DNA of 64,000 bases from Sporisorium sorghi (GCA_023212695.1 JALCCG010000042.1:1-64000); one strand, 5' to 3'. Numbered from the stretch's first letter, positions 39,569 through 48,908 are shown. The notes: a model not told the origin generated them from the sequence alone. Program-made: numbers and translations.

Positions 39569-40636
39569 TTACGCCTGTACGCCTTGCAGCTCATTGCGAT
39601 CCGATTCGTCCCGGATATCCCCGACGATTTCTTCCAGAATATCCTCCATCGTCACGAGTCCGGCGGCAGCGCCCGACTCATTCGTTACAATCGCCATGTG
39701 GACGCGGGATTGCTGCATCTTGATCAGGACGTCTTTGATTGAGGACGATTCCGAAAGACGCGGCATCTCATGAATAAATTCATGCACGGCGCAGTCCCTT
39801 CCAGCCGCAATGCCTGTCAGCATCTCTTTGGTGTTGATAAACCCGATGAAACGATCGGCATTCCCTGCTTCGGCAACCGGATAGCGGGTATAATCATACT
39901 CACCCAGAACCTCAATGATTTTAGCAAGCGGCCAGCCCTGTTCCACCGTAATGATTCGCTCTCTAGGAATCATGATTTCCTGTAAGGTGCGCTCATCAAA
40001 AGCGAATATATTCTTCAGGTAATCCAGCTCAGTTTGGTTGATCTCGCCGCTCTCGTAGCTCTGATCCACAATCCACTTCAACTCCTCCTCGGAATGGACC
40101 GTCTCATGTCCAGCCGGCTTTACGCCAAATATACGAAGAAGAAGACGTGAAGCTCCGTTCAGTGCATAGATAAACGGGTACATGATTTTACCGAACCAGT
40201 ATAGAGGCGATGCCAGCAGCAGCGTCATCTTCTCGGCAAATTGGATCGCCAATGTTTTCGGTGCCAATTCTCCGATGACAACGTGCAGGAATGTGATAAT
40301 CGAAAGAGCAATGACATAGGAGAGCACGGTTGCAATGGCAGCCGGCACATCAAATCTCTCAAACAGAGGATGGAGCATCCGCTCAACCGTCGGTTCGCCC
40401 AGCGCTCCGAGTACGAGCGCCGTTATGGTTATCCCGAGCTGGCAGGCAGACAAGTAGTAATCCAGCTCGTGTGCTACCTTCTTGGCCTTGACAGCTTTTT
40501 TATTACCCTCTGCAATCAATTGATCGATTCTTGACATCCGTACCTTCAATATCGCGAATTCGGCTCCGACAAAGAACGCTGTCAGTCCTATAAACACAGC
40601 TACTAAAAATAAGTTTAACACGATTATTCCGTCCAA
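39569..40636 (-). CDS. CNNM/CBS membrane protein lacking the CorC domain (HlyC/CorC family)
   Basis: This 355-residue protein has an N-terminal DUF21/CNNM transmembrane domain (about 1-190) followed by a CBS pair that ends in TMEDILEEIVGDIRDE. It stops soon after, so the C-terminal CorC_HlyC domain present in its paralogue is absent. The family includes magnesium and cobalt efflux or resistance proteins (MpfA type). The TTG start is 6 bases after GAGGG, which sits in a conserved hairpin. It follows its full-length paralogue by 80 bases, pointing to tandem duplication and shortening. Confidence 0.87.
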   Translation of the reverse strand: MDGIIVLNLFLVAVFIGLTAFFVGAEFAILKVRMSRIDQLIAEGNKKAVKAKKVAHELDYYLSACQLGITITALVLGALGEPTVERMLHPLFERFDVPAAIATVLSYVIALSIITFLHVVIGELAPKTLAIQFAEKMTLLLASPLYWFGKIMYPFIYALNGASRLLLRIFGVKPAGHETVHSEEELKWIVDQSYESGEINQTELDYLKNIFAFDERTLQEIMIPRERIITVEQGWPLAKIIEVLGEYDYTRYPVAEAGNADRFIGFINTKEMLTGIAAGRDCAVHEFIHEMPRLSESSSIKDVLIKMQQSRVHMAIVTNESGAAAGLVTMEDILEEIVGDIRDESDRNELQGVQA

Positions 40637-40666
40637 TGATTTCCCTCAGTCGAGGGATTCACCTCC
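40634..40666 (-). promoter_or_regulatory. leader hairpin overlapping the ribosome site of the short CNNM gene
   Basis: On the - strand GGAGGTGAAT precedes CCCTC-GACT-GAGGG, and the GAGGG arm is the Shine-Dalgarno for the TTG start. In this copy the frame from GGAGGT runs into a stop, which confirms the TTG. The same arrangement occurs before the paralogue. Confidence 0.7.
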
Positions 40667-40716
40667 AAAAAAATGATGGTCTGAATGTATCAGCGAGAAG
40701 CCCTTAACACGCAATC

Positions 40717-42015
40717 TCAAGCTTGTCTTAGAATGACTTGTTTAATCTGCAAGTTATCGGTTTCCGATACAACCCATACGTGCTCGCCTTGCTTGATCTC
40801 ATCGCCGTCCTGAACCGTAGTGCCTTTCTGATACTGAATCCAGCCGCCAATCGTATCCATCTCTTCACGATTCTCGAAGACCAGTCCAAACTGCTTCTCA
40901 AGCTCATCCAGGAGAACCCGTCCATTAATCAGGTATTCACGTTCCCCGGTCTTCCGGATATCCGCCACTTCGTCGGCATCGAATTCATCACGAATCTCCC
41001 CAACGATCTCTTCCAATATATCTTCCATGGTCAATATCCCAGATGTGCCGCCGTATTCATCGATAACCAGAGCCATATGCATACGTTCCTGCTGCATCTT
41101 CAACATCGCTTCATGGATCGGCGTAACTTCAAGCACGATAGGAAGGTCCCGGACAAATTCCGTCAGTTTGCGCTCCCGTCCAGCCACGATATGCGGCAGC
41201 ATCTTCTTCACGTTGACAACGCCGACCACCCGGTCCTTGCTGCCCTCTTCAATGACAGGATATCGCGTATAGTTGTGTTCATCCAATATACGGACGATAT
41301 CCGGGTTTTTCATATCCTTGTCGAGGGTAACCAGAGCGGTTCTCGGCACCATGATATCCTTGGTCACACGCTCATCGAATGAGAATACGTTCTCCATGTA
41401 AGCCAGCTTGGTCTGATTGATCTCGCCGCCCTGATAGCTTTGCGTCATAATAATGCGCAGCTCGTCTTCCGAGTAAGCCTGTTCATGTCCAGCAGGCTTC
41501 ACGCCAAAGGAACGCAGCAATACTCGTGATGCTCCATTCAATGCCCAAATGAATGGTTTCATGATTTTCCCGAACCCATACAGCGGGGCAGCGAGCAGCA
41601 GGGTCATCTTCTCCGAGAATTGGATTGCCAGCGTCTTGGGTGCCATTTCCCCTACCACGACATGCAGAAATGTCACGAGTATGAAGGCAATGGCGTAGGA
41701 AGCAATCGAAGCCGTTGAGGCCGATACGTTAAAGAGATCAAATACCGGGTACATGATGCGTTCAACGGCAGGCTTACCAATGGCTCCAAGTCCGAGAGCC
41801 GTTACCGTAATCCCGAGCTGGCAGGCCGATAGATAATAATCAAGGTCGCCGGCTACTTTTTTGGCCACAACCGCCTTTTTATTCCCTTCAGCAATTAATT
41901 GATCAATCCGAGACATACGAATTTTTACAACAGCAAACTCAGAGGCCACAAAAAACGCTGTCAATGCAATCAGAACTGCAAGTATGAATAAATTAGTGAT
42001 GGTAATAATGTCCAA
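40717..42015 (-). CDS. CNNM/CBS/CorC-domain membrane protein (HlyC/CorC family, full length)
   Basis: This 432-residue protein has a CNNM membrane domain (about 1-190), tandem CBS domains (DIMVPRTALVTL; GTSGILTMEDILEEIVGEIRDE) and a C-terminal CorC_HlyC domain with INGRVLLDELEKQFGL. Such proteins mediate Mg2+ (or Co2+) efflux or control, sensing ATP through the CBS pair. The TTG at 42015 is preferred because the identical start context occurs in the shorter paralogue; a TTG at 42069 would add 18 residues read through the leader hairpin. Confidence 0.88.
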   Translation of the reverse strand: MDIITITNLFILAVLIALTAFFVASEFAVVKIRMSRIDQLIAEGNKKAVVAKKVAGDLDYYLSACQLGITVTALGLGAIGKPAVERIMYPVFDLFNVSASTASIASYAIAFILVTFLHVVVGEMAPKTLAIQFSEKMTLLLAAPLYGFGKIMKPFIWALNGASRVLLRSFGVKPAGHEQAYSEDELRIIMTQSYQGGEINQTKLAYMENVFSFDERVTKDIMVPRTALVTLDKDMKNPDIVRILDEHNYTRYPVIEEGSKDRVVGVVNVKKMLPHIVAGRERKLTEFVRDLPIVLEVTPIHEAMLKMQQERMHMALVIDEYGGTSGILTMEDILEEIVGEIRDEFDADEVADIRKTGEREYLINGRVLLDELEKQFGLVFENREEMDTIGGWIQYQKGTTVQDGDEIKQGEHVWVVSETDNLQIKQVILRQA

Positions 42016-42045
42016 TGATTTCCCTCTTAAGAGGGATTCACCTCC
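42013..42045 (-). promoter_or_regulatory. leader hairpin overlapping the ribosome site of the full-length CNNM gene
   Basis: GGAGGTGAAT is followed by the perfect palindrome CCCTCTTAAGAGGG (42022-42035), whose 3' arm is the Shine-Dalgarno for TTG at 42015. The flanks match the paralogue leader (GGAGGTGAATCCCTC and GAGGGAAATCATTGGAC) while the loop differs. It could hide the ribosome site when folded. Confidence 0.72.
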
Positions 42046-42071
42046 AGATTTAATTAAGGCTGTATTCAATG

Positions 42072-42170
42072 TTATTCAGAAGCAAGTACATCATGTATTA
42101 CAAATACCCAGGCAGAAGAGGCAGCCAATAGAAAAGATGTCACTCCCTTTAGTTCCGTAACTTGATCCAT
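42072..42170 (-). CDS. possible 32-residue leader peptide upstream of the CNNM operon
   Basis: An ATG frame at 42170 encodes 32 residues with a hydrophobic centre (SFLLAASSAWVFVIHDVL). The strong ribosome site GGAGAGGAGG lies about 30 bases upstream of that ATG. The same frame extends to an ATT codon at 42191, six bases from the ribosome site, while a TTG at 42190 would give a different 13-residue peptide. Thus translation in this leader is likely, but the frame is uncertain. Its stop lies just upstream of the CNNM hairpin. Confidence 0.35.
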   Translation of the reverse strand: MDQVTELKGVTSFLLAASSAWVFVIHDVLASE

Positions 42171-42497
42171 TTGCAATAACGCCTTCCCAATGTACTACCT
42201 CCTCTCCGAATGTAAATTTTCATAATTACGAAAAAAGTATAACACAATCAGAGCCAAACCATCCAGTTGAACGTCATGGTTTAGAACCAGTTCCGCCGTT
42301 TAATTCACACAATTCTCACTTGATTTATGGGTTTAAAATAGGTTTCAGGGTAAATCTGCCTTCTTACGTATTAAAGTTCCCTCTTTCTTCCTTCTTAAAC
42401 CATTTATCTATCAATACGTATGAGCTGATGACTTGCCCGCATACATATCGATCCGTTACTAGAGGACAGTCATGACCATAGCCAAAATTCCTAAAAA
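42171..42497. other. 5' region of the CNNM operon and adjoining intergenic DNA
   Basis: GGAGAGGAGG on the - strand near 42198-42207 is a strong ribosome site for a leader peptide. AT-rich sequence at 42215-42245 is the likely promoter region. Nothing is recognised from about 42250 to 42490. Confidence 0.4.
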
Positions 42498-42530
42498 AAA
42501 CCGCAGGATCGTGGCTTGATCCTGCGGTTT
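42498..42530 (-). terminator. terminator of the PNPOx-like gene
   Basis: AAACCGCAGGATC pairs perfectly with GATCCTGCGGTTT. Eight T follow on the - strand. It lies 24 bases past the stop. Confidence 0.92.
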
Positions 42531-42553
42531 TTATAACTGAATTATTTCCGATC

Positions 42554-43048
42554 TTAATGAAGATCAACGGTTTTGTTAATATCCGAGTTGCCCTCCGGCT
42601 GCTGGCCCACCATTTTTTTGAAAAAGGCCTTCACCGTTTTAGTTTTATTTCCGGTTTCCCAGTACTCTGCCGTGTCCGTATTCACCTTGATCAGAATCAT
42701 GTTAGGATCGTCGTAGGATGTTTGCAGCAGCTTCTCGTATGCTGCATTCCAGAGCGCTTTTTTCCGTTCCACATCCTCTACAACTTCAGCCGTTCCACGA
42801 ATCGATACGTAGGATTTGCCGACATAAGCAATATTCACGTTGGGATTAGCCATGATTTCCGCATATTTGCTGGTATCCCGTTTCGTTAAGAACCAGAGGT
42901 CCCCATCAAATTCAATATCCTGTGTCTGCATCGGCCGGGAATTGATCCCACCCTCCGATATCGTGGAGAACATCGCGGTTTCCACATCCTTGATAATATC
43001 CTTAACAATCTCAACGGCTTCCTCGTTCACGACGGTTCCGTTTGACAT
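42554..43048 (-). CDS. pyridoxamine 5'-phosphate oxidase-like (general stress protein 26 family) flavin-binding protein
   Basis: This 164-residue split-barrel protein has the family segments AMFSTISEGGINSRPM and LWFLTKRDTSKYAEIMANPNVNIAYV, with WETGNKTKTVKAFFKKMVG at its end. It matches GSP26-type FMN or F420-binding proteins rather than true PdxH. ATG at 43048 is preferred to an in-frame GTG three codons earlier, because GGGG lies eight bases upstream. It is monocistronic with its own terminator. The physiological reaction is unknown. Confidence 0.85.
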   Translation of the reverse strand: MSNGTVVNEEAVEIVKDIIKDVETAMFSTISEGGINSRPMQTQDIEFDGDLWFLTKRDTSKYAEIMANPNVNIAYVGKSYVSIRGTAEVVEDVERKKALWNAAYEKLLQTSYDDPNMILIKVNTDTAEYWETGNKTKTVKAFFKKMVGQQPEGNSDINKTVDLH

Positions 43049-43287
43049 ATTGATCACCCCATCCTTCTGTTTAGTCTCTAATTACACTTCCCATAAATAA
43101 GTTAAACGATGAATGAAGACCATTTTCCCTGATTCTTGGATAAGATCAGCCTGTATCATTCCATTTCGGGCCGCAGCGAGTTTCGAATGGCTTTATGTCA
43201 AAAAAAGAGCCGTGACTGTCAGCGCAGTCACGGCTCTTCGGTTATAATAGATACTTTAGTCTTGATGGTCACAGCCAGCCTAGGTGA

Positions 43288-45321
43288 TTATTCCACTCCA
43301 CCGGATTCGGGCTTCGCCCTGAATTCAAGCGCATAAATGGAGGAAGGACGCAATGCGTAACCGCGCTGCAGTTCCTCCGCCGAAACCCCGTATTCCTTAC
43401 ACTTGATTTGCTCAGGCTGGAATACGGAATTGATATCATCGTAAAAATTCCCGGTAATTTCATAAACGGTTGTTTCCCCGGAAGCTTCGAAAGCTTGCAG
43501 CTCAAGCTCGGCCCGAACCTCCCCCAGGCTTCGGTTCACGATAAGCAGCGTAATCACGCTGCCGTCGTCATTCGTACCGGCCACAATGTCCAGATCCGGA
43601 AGCGCATCCAGCTCCACAGGCGTCTTCTTGTGTGACGACACGGAGAAGGTGCCGCATTCCGCCTTAACAGGAAGGATTCGCCGGATATCCCGATTCGCGT
43701 AAAGCTTTAACACTTCATAGGTGGGTGTACCGTATATTTCGAGAGGAAGCCCGCTCCAGCCAGGTTCTTTGCCGCAATACTGGTCGGCATAATAATCCCC
43801 CACTCTGATGCATCCTCCCAGCCAGCCGTTAACTAGATCGGAGAAGCTGCCGATATGCACCATATCGCTGCAACGAATCATTTCATTCAGGTTGGCGGCA
43901 TTGGCCACGGCTGCTCCCAAGGTATGTTCGTTCGGCAGCCCTTTTCTTACGGTGTTCGGATAGTACATCGTGTTGTATTCGGTGATCGCCAGCTTCACGT
44001 GGCTATGCTTCGACTGGGACCGAATAAGCTCCGTCGTCTGCCGGATATAATGCCGGGTCCATTCGGGATAAGAGGCGATCGCTTTATAGCGGTCCTCTGC
44101 CGGGGTGTCCCGGTTCATGCCGAAGGGACCGTAGCCGTGGTACAAATGCAGTGTCAGATAGTCCATATACTCACCGGCCAGATCGAGGACCGTTTGATTC
44201 CAGTCCTGATCATAATGCCCGCAGGCCAGCAGCACGATGGAATCGTCCGCCTCCTTCATGGCCTTGGCAAACGATATCGTCCGCTCCGCAAACCTGTCAG
44301 CTGTGCAAGTGCCGACCTGCCATTGCCCCCAAACCTCGTTGCCAATCTCCCAGTACCTTACATCGTATGGCTCGGGTGATCCATTCTTTGCTCGCAGAGC
44401 TCCCATCGGTGTATCCACGCTTCCATTGCAGTATTCGATCCACTGGGCAGCCTCTTCTGGCGTGCCGGAACCATCGTTCACGCAAATGAGGGGCTCAACC
44501 CGCAGTTCGCGGCAAAAGCGGATGAATTCGTCCGTTCCGAAATATTTGCTGGTCCACCCTCCCCACGCTTCGTTGTACATGACAGGTCTCTCCAGAACAG
44601 GGCCGATCCCATGCTCCCAATGGTACGCGCTGATATAATTGCCTGCCAGTCGCATCATCCCCGCGTTCAGCTCGCGGGTCATGTCTACCACTTCGCGCTT
44701 CACCATGGCAATGCTGTCTACTGGCAGCATTGACACATGATCGATCCAAAGCATGCCGGTGGATACGTGGTCGACCCACCTTGGGTGCCCGGCCGGGATA
44801 TACACCCGAATTTCCGCATCGGCACAAGCACGGGTTATGGACAGCTGCCCCTGGTATTCCTGCCAGTTATGGCTGCTCAGCTCGACCCGCAGCTGCCCCA
44901 GCGTTTCTTCCGTACGCCGGTCCACCGCTTCGATCATCAAATAACGAAGCTCGATGGAAGCCCTTGCAACCATCCGAACGGTGTAATCCTTCGGCCCTTG
45001 CAGCGATGTGATCTGCGTTATGCCGGCATAGGCCTCATCATCGCTCAGAATGCGGATGCGCTGGGCGCGGCCCGAATGCTTGGGTGCCGGCGCCTCCATG
45101 GCATACCTGGTGTTCCTTCCGTTGGTATACGCGCGCCAGCTTCCCGATACCGCGGTCTTTGATTCCGTCTCGCTTTCGAAATCCATGTCCTTCAAGGGAA
45201 ATGCGAGCATGGCCTCCATATGGTCCCGTATATCCTCCACGAAATGTCCGAACAGGTAGGGGTTGACCGTATGCTCGCTCGGCCTGACGCAGTCAATGGT
45301 AATCTTGGCGTTTGTTTTCAA
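43288..45321 (-). CDS. GH51-type alpha-L-arabinofuranosidase
   Basis: This 677-residue protein has no signal peptide. It has an N-terminal family-typical HFVEDIRDHMEAM segment, a carbohydrate-binding-like insertion (about 65-200), a TIM barrel with acid/base Glu329 (EIGNEVWGQW) and nucleophile Glu448 (AITEYNTMYYP), and a C-terminal beta domain. It releases arabinofuranosyl residues from imported oligosaccharides. TTG at 45321 follows TGGAGG by seven bases; the frame continues upstream into the permease gene without a ribosome site. It is the last gene of the importer operon and suggests an arabinose-containing substrate. Confidence 0.88.
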   Translation of the reverse strand: MKTNAKITIDCVRPSEHTVNPYLFGHFVEDIRDHMEAMLAFPLKDMDFESETESKTAVSGSWRAYTNGRNTRYAMEAPAPKHSGRAQRIRILSDDEAYAGITQITSLQGPKDYTVRMVARASIELRYLMIEAVDRRTEETLGQLRVELSSHNWQEYQGQLSITRACADAEIRVYIPAGHPRWVDHVSTGMLWIDHVSMLPVDSIAMVKREVVDMTRELNAGMMRLAGNYISAYHWEHGIGPVLERPVMYNEAWGGWTSKYFGTDEFIRFCRELRVEPLICVNDGSGTPEEAAQWIEYCNGSVDTPMGALRAKNGSPEPYDVRYWEIGNEVWGQWQVGTCTADRFAERTISFAKAMKEADDSIVLLACGHYDQDWNQTVLDLAGEYMDYLTLHLYHGYGPFGMNRDTPAEDRYKAIASYPEWTRHYIRQTTELIRSQSKHSHVKLAITEYNTMYYPNTVRKGLPNEHTLGAAVANAANLNEMIRCSDMVHIGSFSDLVNGWLGGCIRVGDYYADQYCGKEPGWSGLPLEIYGTPTYEVLKLYANRDIRRILPVKAECGTFSVSSHKKTPVELDALPDLDIVAGTNDDGSVITLLIVNRSLGEVRAELELQAFEASGETTVYEITGNFYDDINSVFQPEQIKCKEYGVSAEELQRGYALRPSSIYALEFRAKPESGGVE

Positions 45322-45389
45322 GATAAATCCTCCATAAGCGTGATATATTAGGGGAATTAATTCGTGCGAGAATGGCATGTGAGCTGAGC

Positions 45390-46283
45390 TCACCCTTTTA
45401 CCGAGCCAATCATGACGCCTTTAACAAAATGCCTTTGCACAAACGGATACATAAGCAGTACAGGCAAACTGGAGACAATAATGACCGCGTATTTAATGCT
45501 CTCGGCAAGCAGGATTTTGTCTTCCAAACCAATGCTGCCGTCCACCGCATCAGATTGACTAATCAGCAGAATTTCGCGGAGCACCAGCTGAAGCGGATGC
45601 AAATTCTCGTTACGAATATAGATGAGCGCATTAAAAAATGAATTCCAGTGTCCTACCGCATAGAACAGCACCATGACCGCCAGAATCGGCTTGGATAAGG
45701 GCAGGATGATGCTCAGCAGCAGCCTCCAGTTGGAGCACCCATCGATATGGGCAGCCTCCTGCAGCTCCCACGGAATGCTCGATTGGAAATACGTTCTCAT
45801 CACGATCAGATTGTAGGTCGCGATGGCACCGGGAACAATCAATGCCCACATCGTATCGACCATTCCCAGGTCCTTGACCAACAGATAAGTCGGAATCAGC
45901 CCTCCGCTGAAAAACATGGTCAGGGTGATAAACACCATAATTGTATTGCGTCCTGGAAGGTCAGGTCTCGATAGCGGGTACGCTGCCAGTATCGTCATGA
46001 TGATATTAATTACCGTCCCTACAATCGTATAGAAGATCGTATTGCGGTAACCGATCCAAATCTTATCGTTATGCAAAATATTCGTGTAGGCATCGAGCGT
46101 TACGCTCTTGGGCAGCAGCCAAACCTCCCCGTTCAGCACCCTTGCCGGATCACTGAACGAAGCGCTGACAATAAAGATTAACGGATACAGCACAATGAGA
46201 ATAATGATGGCGGCGACCGCGTAAATGATCACATCGAATACCCATTCATCCGAGGTTCTTTTTATGGCCGATGGCTTGGACAT
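45390..46283 (-). CDS. LplC/YtcP-like carbohydrate ABC transporter permease
   Basis: This 297-residue protein has six helices, with SASFSDPARVLNGEVWLLPK after the first and the EAA loop ELQEAAHIDGCSNWRLLLSIILPLSKP. It ends HFVKGVMIGSVKG, typical of LplC-type permeases. ATG at 46283 follows GGGGGA. It pairs with the LplB-like permease 16 bases upstream. No dedicated ATPase is encoded. Confidence 0.9.
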   Translation of the reverse strand: MSKPSAIKRTSDEWVFDVIIYAVAAIIILIVLYPLIFIVSASFSDPARVLNGEVWLLPKSVTLDAYTNILHNDKIWIGYRNTIFYTIVGTVINIIMTILAAYPLSRPDLPGRNTIMVFITLTMFFSGGLIPTYLLVKDLGMVDTMWALIVPGAIATYNLIVMRTYFQSSIPWELQEAAHIDGCSNWRLLLSIILPLSKPILAVMVLFYAVGHWNSFFNALIYIRNENLHPLQLVLREILLISQSDAVDGSIGLEDKILLAESIKYAVIIVSSLPVLLMYPFVQRHFVKGVMIGSVKG

Positions 46284-46299
46284 GTCGCGTTTTCCCCCT

Positions 46300-47262
46300 T
46301 TACCATAAACTCGTCTCCGACGTTTTACGCGCAATTCGGTTTACAAGCAGCAGCAAAATCAGGTTGATGATCGAATTAAACAGCCCGATCGCTGCCGTGT
46401 AACTGTACTCTCCCTTTAAAATGCCTGTCGTGTAAACAAACGTGGAAATGACATCACTCGATTCGAGATTCAAATTATTTTGCATCAGCAAAATTTTCTC
46501 AAAGCCAATGTTCATGAAATGGCCGATATCCAAAATCAGCAGAATGATAACAACAGGAGCGATGCCGGGTAAGGATATATGCCAAATCCGCTTCAGTCTT
46601 GTCGCTCCGTCCATCTTGGCAGCCTCATAAAGCTGCGGGTTCACCCCGCTCAATGCCGCAATGTAGATAATGGACTGCCAGCCCATGTTCTGCCATATGT
46701 TAGAGCCGATAAAAATGGTCTTAAACCAGCCGGCTTCCTCCATAAAACGGACCGGCGTGCCTCCCATTGCCTCGATCAGCAGATTGACCGGACCGCTGGT
46801 AGGCGAGAGGAATACATTCAATATGCCGACAATCACAACTACGGAAATAAAGTGCGGAATATACGTAATGTTCTGCAGCCATTTGCTGAAGGTCTTGTTA
46901 CGAATTTCATTAATGATCAACGCCAGCAAGATGGGAATCGGAAAAGCGATCAACAGCGAGAACAGATTAATGGACAACGTATTCCACAGCAGCCTCCAGA
47001 AATAATACGAATCGAAGAAGCGTTCGAAATGCCCGAAGCCCTCCCAGCTGCTCCCAAGGATTCCCTTGGCCGGGTTGAAATTCTTAAACGCAATTTGCAG
47101 CCCGTACAACGGACCATAGTGAAAAACCAGATACCAGACGACCGGCACAAGCAGCATGAGGTACAGGTCATACCTTTTGGCCATTTGTCTTAGCAAGCGG
47201 GGACCTCGCCTTCGTTGACCTGGAGGCATAGTGATCGTTGTATCGGCTTTGACACTCTTCAT
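46300..47262 (-). CDS. LplB/YteP-like carbohydrate ABC transporter permease
   Basis: This 320-residue permease has a basic N-terminal tail (QRRRGPRLLRQMAKRYDLYLM), the EAA loop LYEAAKMDGATRLKRIWHIS and the characteristic GPLYGLQIAFKNFNPAKGILGS loop. ATG at 47262 is nine bases from AAGGAG; an in-frame ATG seven codons earlier lies upstream of that site. The protein joins LplC-like and the binding protein to import oligosaccharides, probably arabinose-containing given the GH51 gene. Confidence 0.9.
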   Translation of the reverse strand: MKSVKADTTITMPPGQRRRGPRLLRQMAKRYDLYLMLLVPVVWYLVFHYGPLYGLQIAFKNFNPAKGILGSSWEGFGHFERFFDSYYFWRLLWNTLSINLFSLLIAFPIPILLALIINEIRNKTFSKWLQNITYIPHFISVVVIVGILNVFLSPTSGPVNLLIEAMGGTPVRFMEEAGWFKTIFIGSNIWQNMGWQSIIYIAALSGVNPQLYEAAKMDGATRLKRIWHISLPGIAPVVIILLILDIGHFMNIGFEKILLMQNNLNLESSDVISTFVYTTGILKGEYSYTAAIGLFNSIINLILLLLVNRIARKTSETSLW

Positions 47263-47295
47263 GGGCATCCACTCCTTATCCATGATGTGGCAGCA

Positions 47296-48867
47296 TTATT
47301 TCTGCATCTTGTCATAAGCATCCTGATACAACTTCTCCAGCTCATCGATTTTCATCTTCTTCAGCGTAGACTGGAATTGTTCCCACTTGTCGAAGCTAAG
47401 CGCGCCCACAATGAATTTCGTGCTCTGCTCTTCGTAGTATTTATCGATATCGTTACGCAGAATGTTCACTTGCTGAGCGGTTTGCTCGTCAAACATGGGA
47501 GCCGCGTAGCGAACCTCCGGCATGAATGGATCCAGCTTCTGCTGCGCCTCCTGTACCTGCGGCGGATTGATGAAAGAGGCGACCTGCTCGCTGATGAGAT
47601 GAGGCGCTCCTCCTCCGGCGTAAGGCGTGATTTTTGCCTGGTTGGTAATATCCTTCAAGAAATCCTCTGTATAGTAGGGAATTCCGTCCTTCATCTCGTA
47701 ATGCTCTCCTTCTCTGCCGAACCGGAGAAGGGTAGATCCTTCGTCGCTATAGAAGTAATCGATCCAGCGCATCGTGACTTCTGGGTATTTATTGACGGAC
47801 GTGATGGCAAAAGCTCCAAAATCCCGCGCAATCGGCAGCGCCTGACTTTGCATCCGGTCTCCGTCAGGCCCTGCCGGAGGCGCGATCCCGGTATATTGAT
47901 CCTGGATTGACAAAAAGTTGTTGTTTGTCTGGTCAAAGAAGAATCCCGCATTCCCTGATCCCTGCTTGGCCAAATATTGCGCTTCAGTGTGCGAGAATAT
48001 CTCGGGATCCAGAAGCTTTTCCTTGTAAAGCTTGTTTAGATACATCAGCATCTCTTTATTCTTGTCGCTGCCCATCCAGATGCTTGCCTTGTCATTTTCA
48101 ATGTTGATGTTGTAGCCGAGCTGTGTGTCCAGTCCGAACGATCCGCTCATCGCGCTCACAACCGATAACCCGATTCGGGCGGTCATCGGAATCTCATCCT
48201 GCTTGCCGTTGCCGTTCGGGTCCCCGTCACGGAAAGCAAGCAGCACCTGATACAGTTCTTCGGTTGTCTCCGGCACCTCCAAATTCAGCTTATCCAGCCA
48301 TTTCTGATTAATCCATTTCTTATCCGTACGCGCCGCGCCCAGCGTGACGATGCCCGGAATCGCATAAATGTGGCCCTCCGGCGTTGTGATGCCCGAGCGG
48401 ATTTCGGGATATTCCTCCATCCATTTCTTCAGGTTCGGAGCGTATTCATCGATAAGGCCTTCCAGCGGGATCAATTGGCCTGCCGACCCGTAGCGGACGG
48501 TTTCAAGCGGCGATAGCCCCGAACGGAACAGCGCATCGGGCAGCTCATTCGACGCGAACAGCAGGTTTTTCTTCTCCTGGAAGCCGTCTGTCGGCGCTTC
48601 GATGAACTCCACCTTTACATTGCTCAATTTCTCGTAATCCTGAAAAACCGGCATCTCCTTAAACGGACCATTAACGGGGGCAATCCGGGTGAACATCTTG
48701 AGTTCCACCACCTGCTCTACGATCGGAAATCCCGTGGTGTGAACGATATTCTCCGAACCTTCGGGTGCGGCCTCCTTCTTCGAACCTCCATCTGAACTGC
48801 ATCCGGCCAGCATCAAGCTGGAAACGATCATGGTCATGATCGCGTTTCTTCCCCAGTGTTTACGCAT
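47296..48867 (-). CDS. LplA/YtcQ-like extracellular oligosaccharide-binding lipoprotein
   Basis: This 523-residue protein has lipobox LAGC in its N-terminal signal (MRKHWGRNAIMTMIVSSLML). The mature protein has the large-ligand features of the family, including TRIAPVNGPFKEM and YFYSDEGSTLLRFGREGEHYE. It captures oligosaccharide for the two permeases downstream. ATG at 48867 is set by the signal peptide; the ribosome site is weak (GGGGGTCACC). A consensus -10 and a catabolite-responsive element lie directly upstream, so glucose probably represses it. Confidence 0.9.
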   Translation of the reverse strand: MRKHWGRNAIMTMIVSSLMLAGCSSDGGSKKEAAPEGSENIVHTTGFPIVEQVVELKMFTRIAPVNGPFKEMPVFQDYEKLSNVKVEFIEAPTDGFQEKKNLLFASNELPDALFRSGLSPLETVRYGSAGQLIPLEGLIDEYAPNLKKWMEEYPEIRSGITTPEGHIYAIPGIVTLGAARTDKKWINQKWLDKLNLEVPETTEELYQVLLAFRDGDPNGNGKQDEIPMTARIGLSVVSAMSGSFGLDTQLGYNINIENDKASIWMGSDKNKEMLMYLNKLYKEKLLDPEIFSHTEAQYLAKQGSGNAGFFFDQTNNNFLSIQDQYTGIAPPAGPDGDRMQSQALPIARDFGAFAITSVNKYPEVTMRWIDYFYSDEGSTLLRFGREGEHYEMKDGIPYYTEDFLKDITNQAKITPYAGGGAPHLISEQVASFINPPQVQEAQQKLDPFMPEVRYAAPMFDEQTAQQVNILRNDIDKYYEEQSTKFIVGALSFDKWEQFQSTLKKMKIDELEKLYQDAYDKMQK

Positions 48868-48908
48868 GAATAGGTGACCCCCACATTTCTTAATCACCAC
48901 ACGCTTAG

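Noticed and set aside
42072..42250. Magnesium or manganese riboswitch ahead of the CNNM operon
   Set aside because: I could not recognise M-box or yybP-ykoY signature sequences. Only the short hairpin and a possible leader peptide are supported.
46579..47910. Rightward frames across the Lpl-type permease and binding protein
   Set aside because: Antisense to well-supported transporter genes. No start signals or family motifs.
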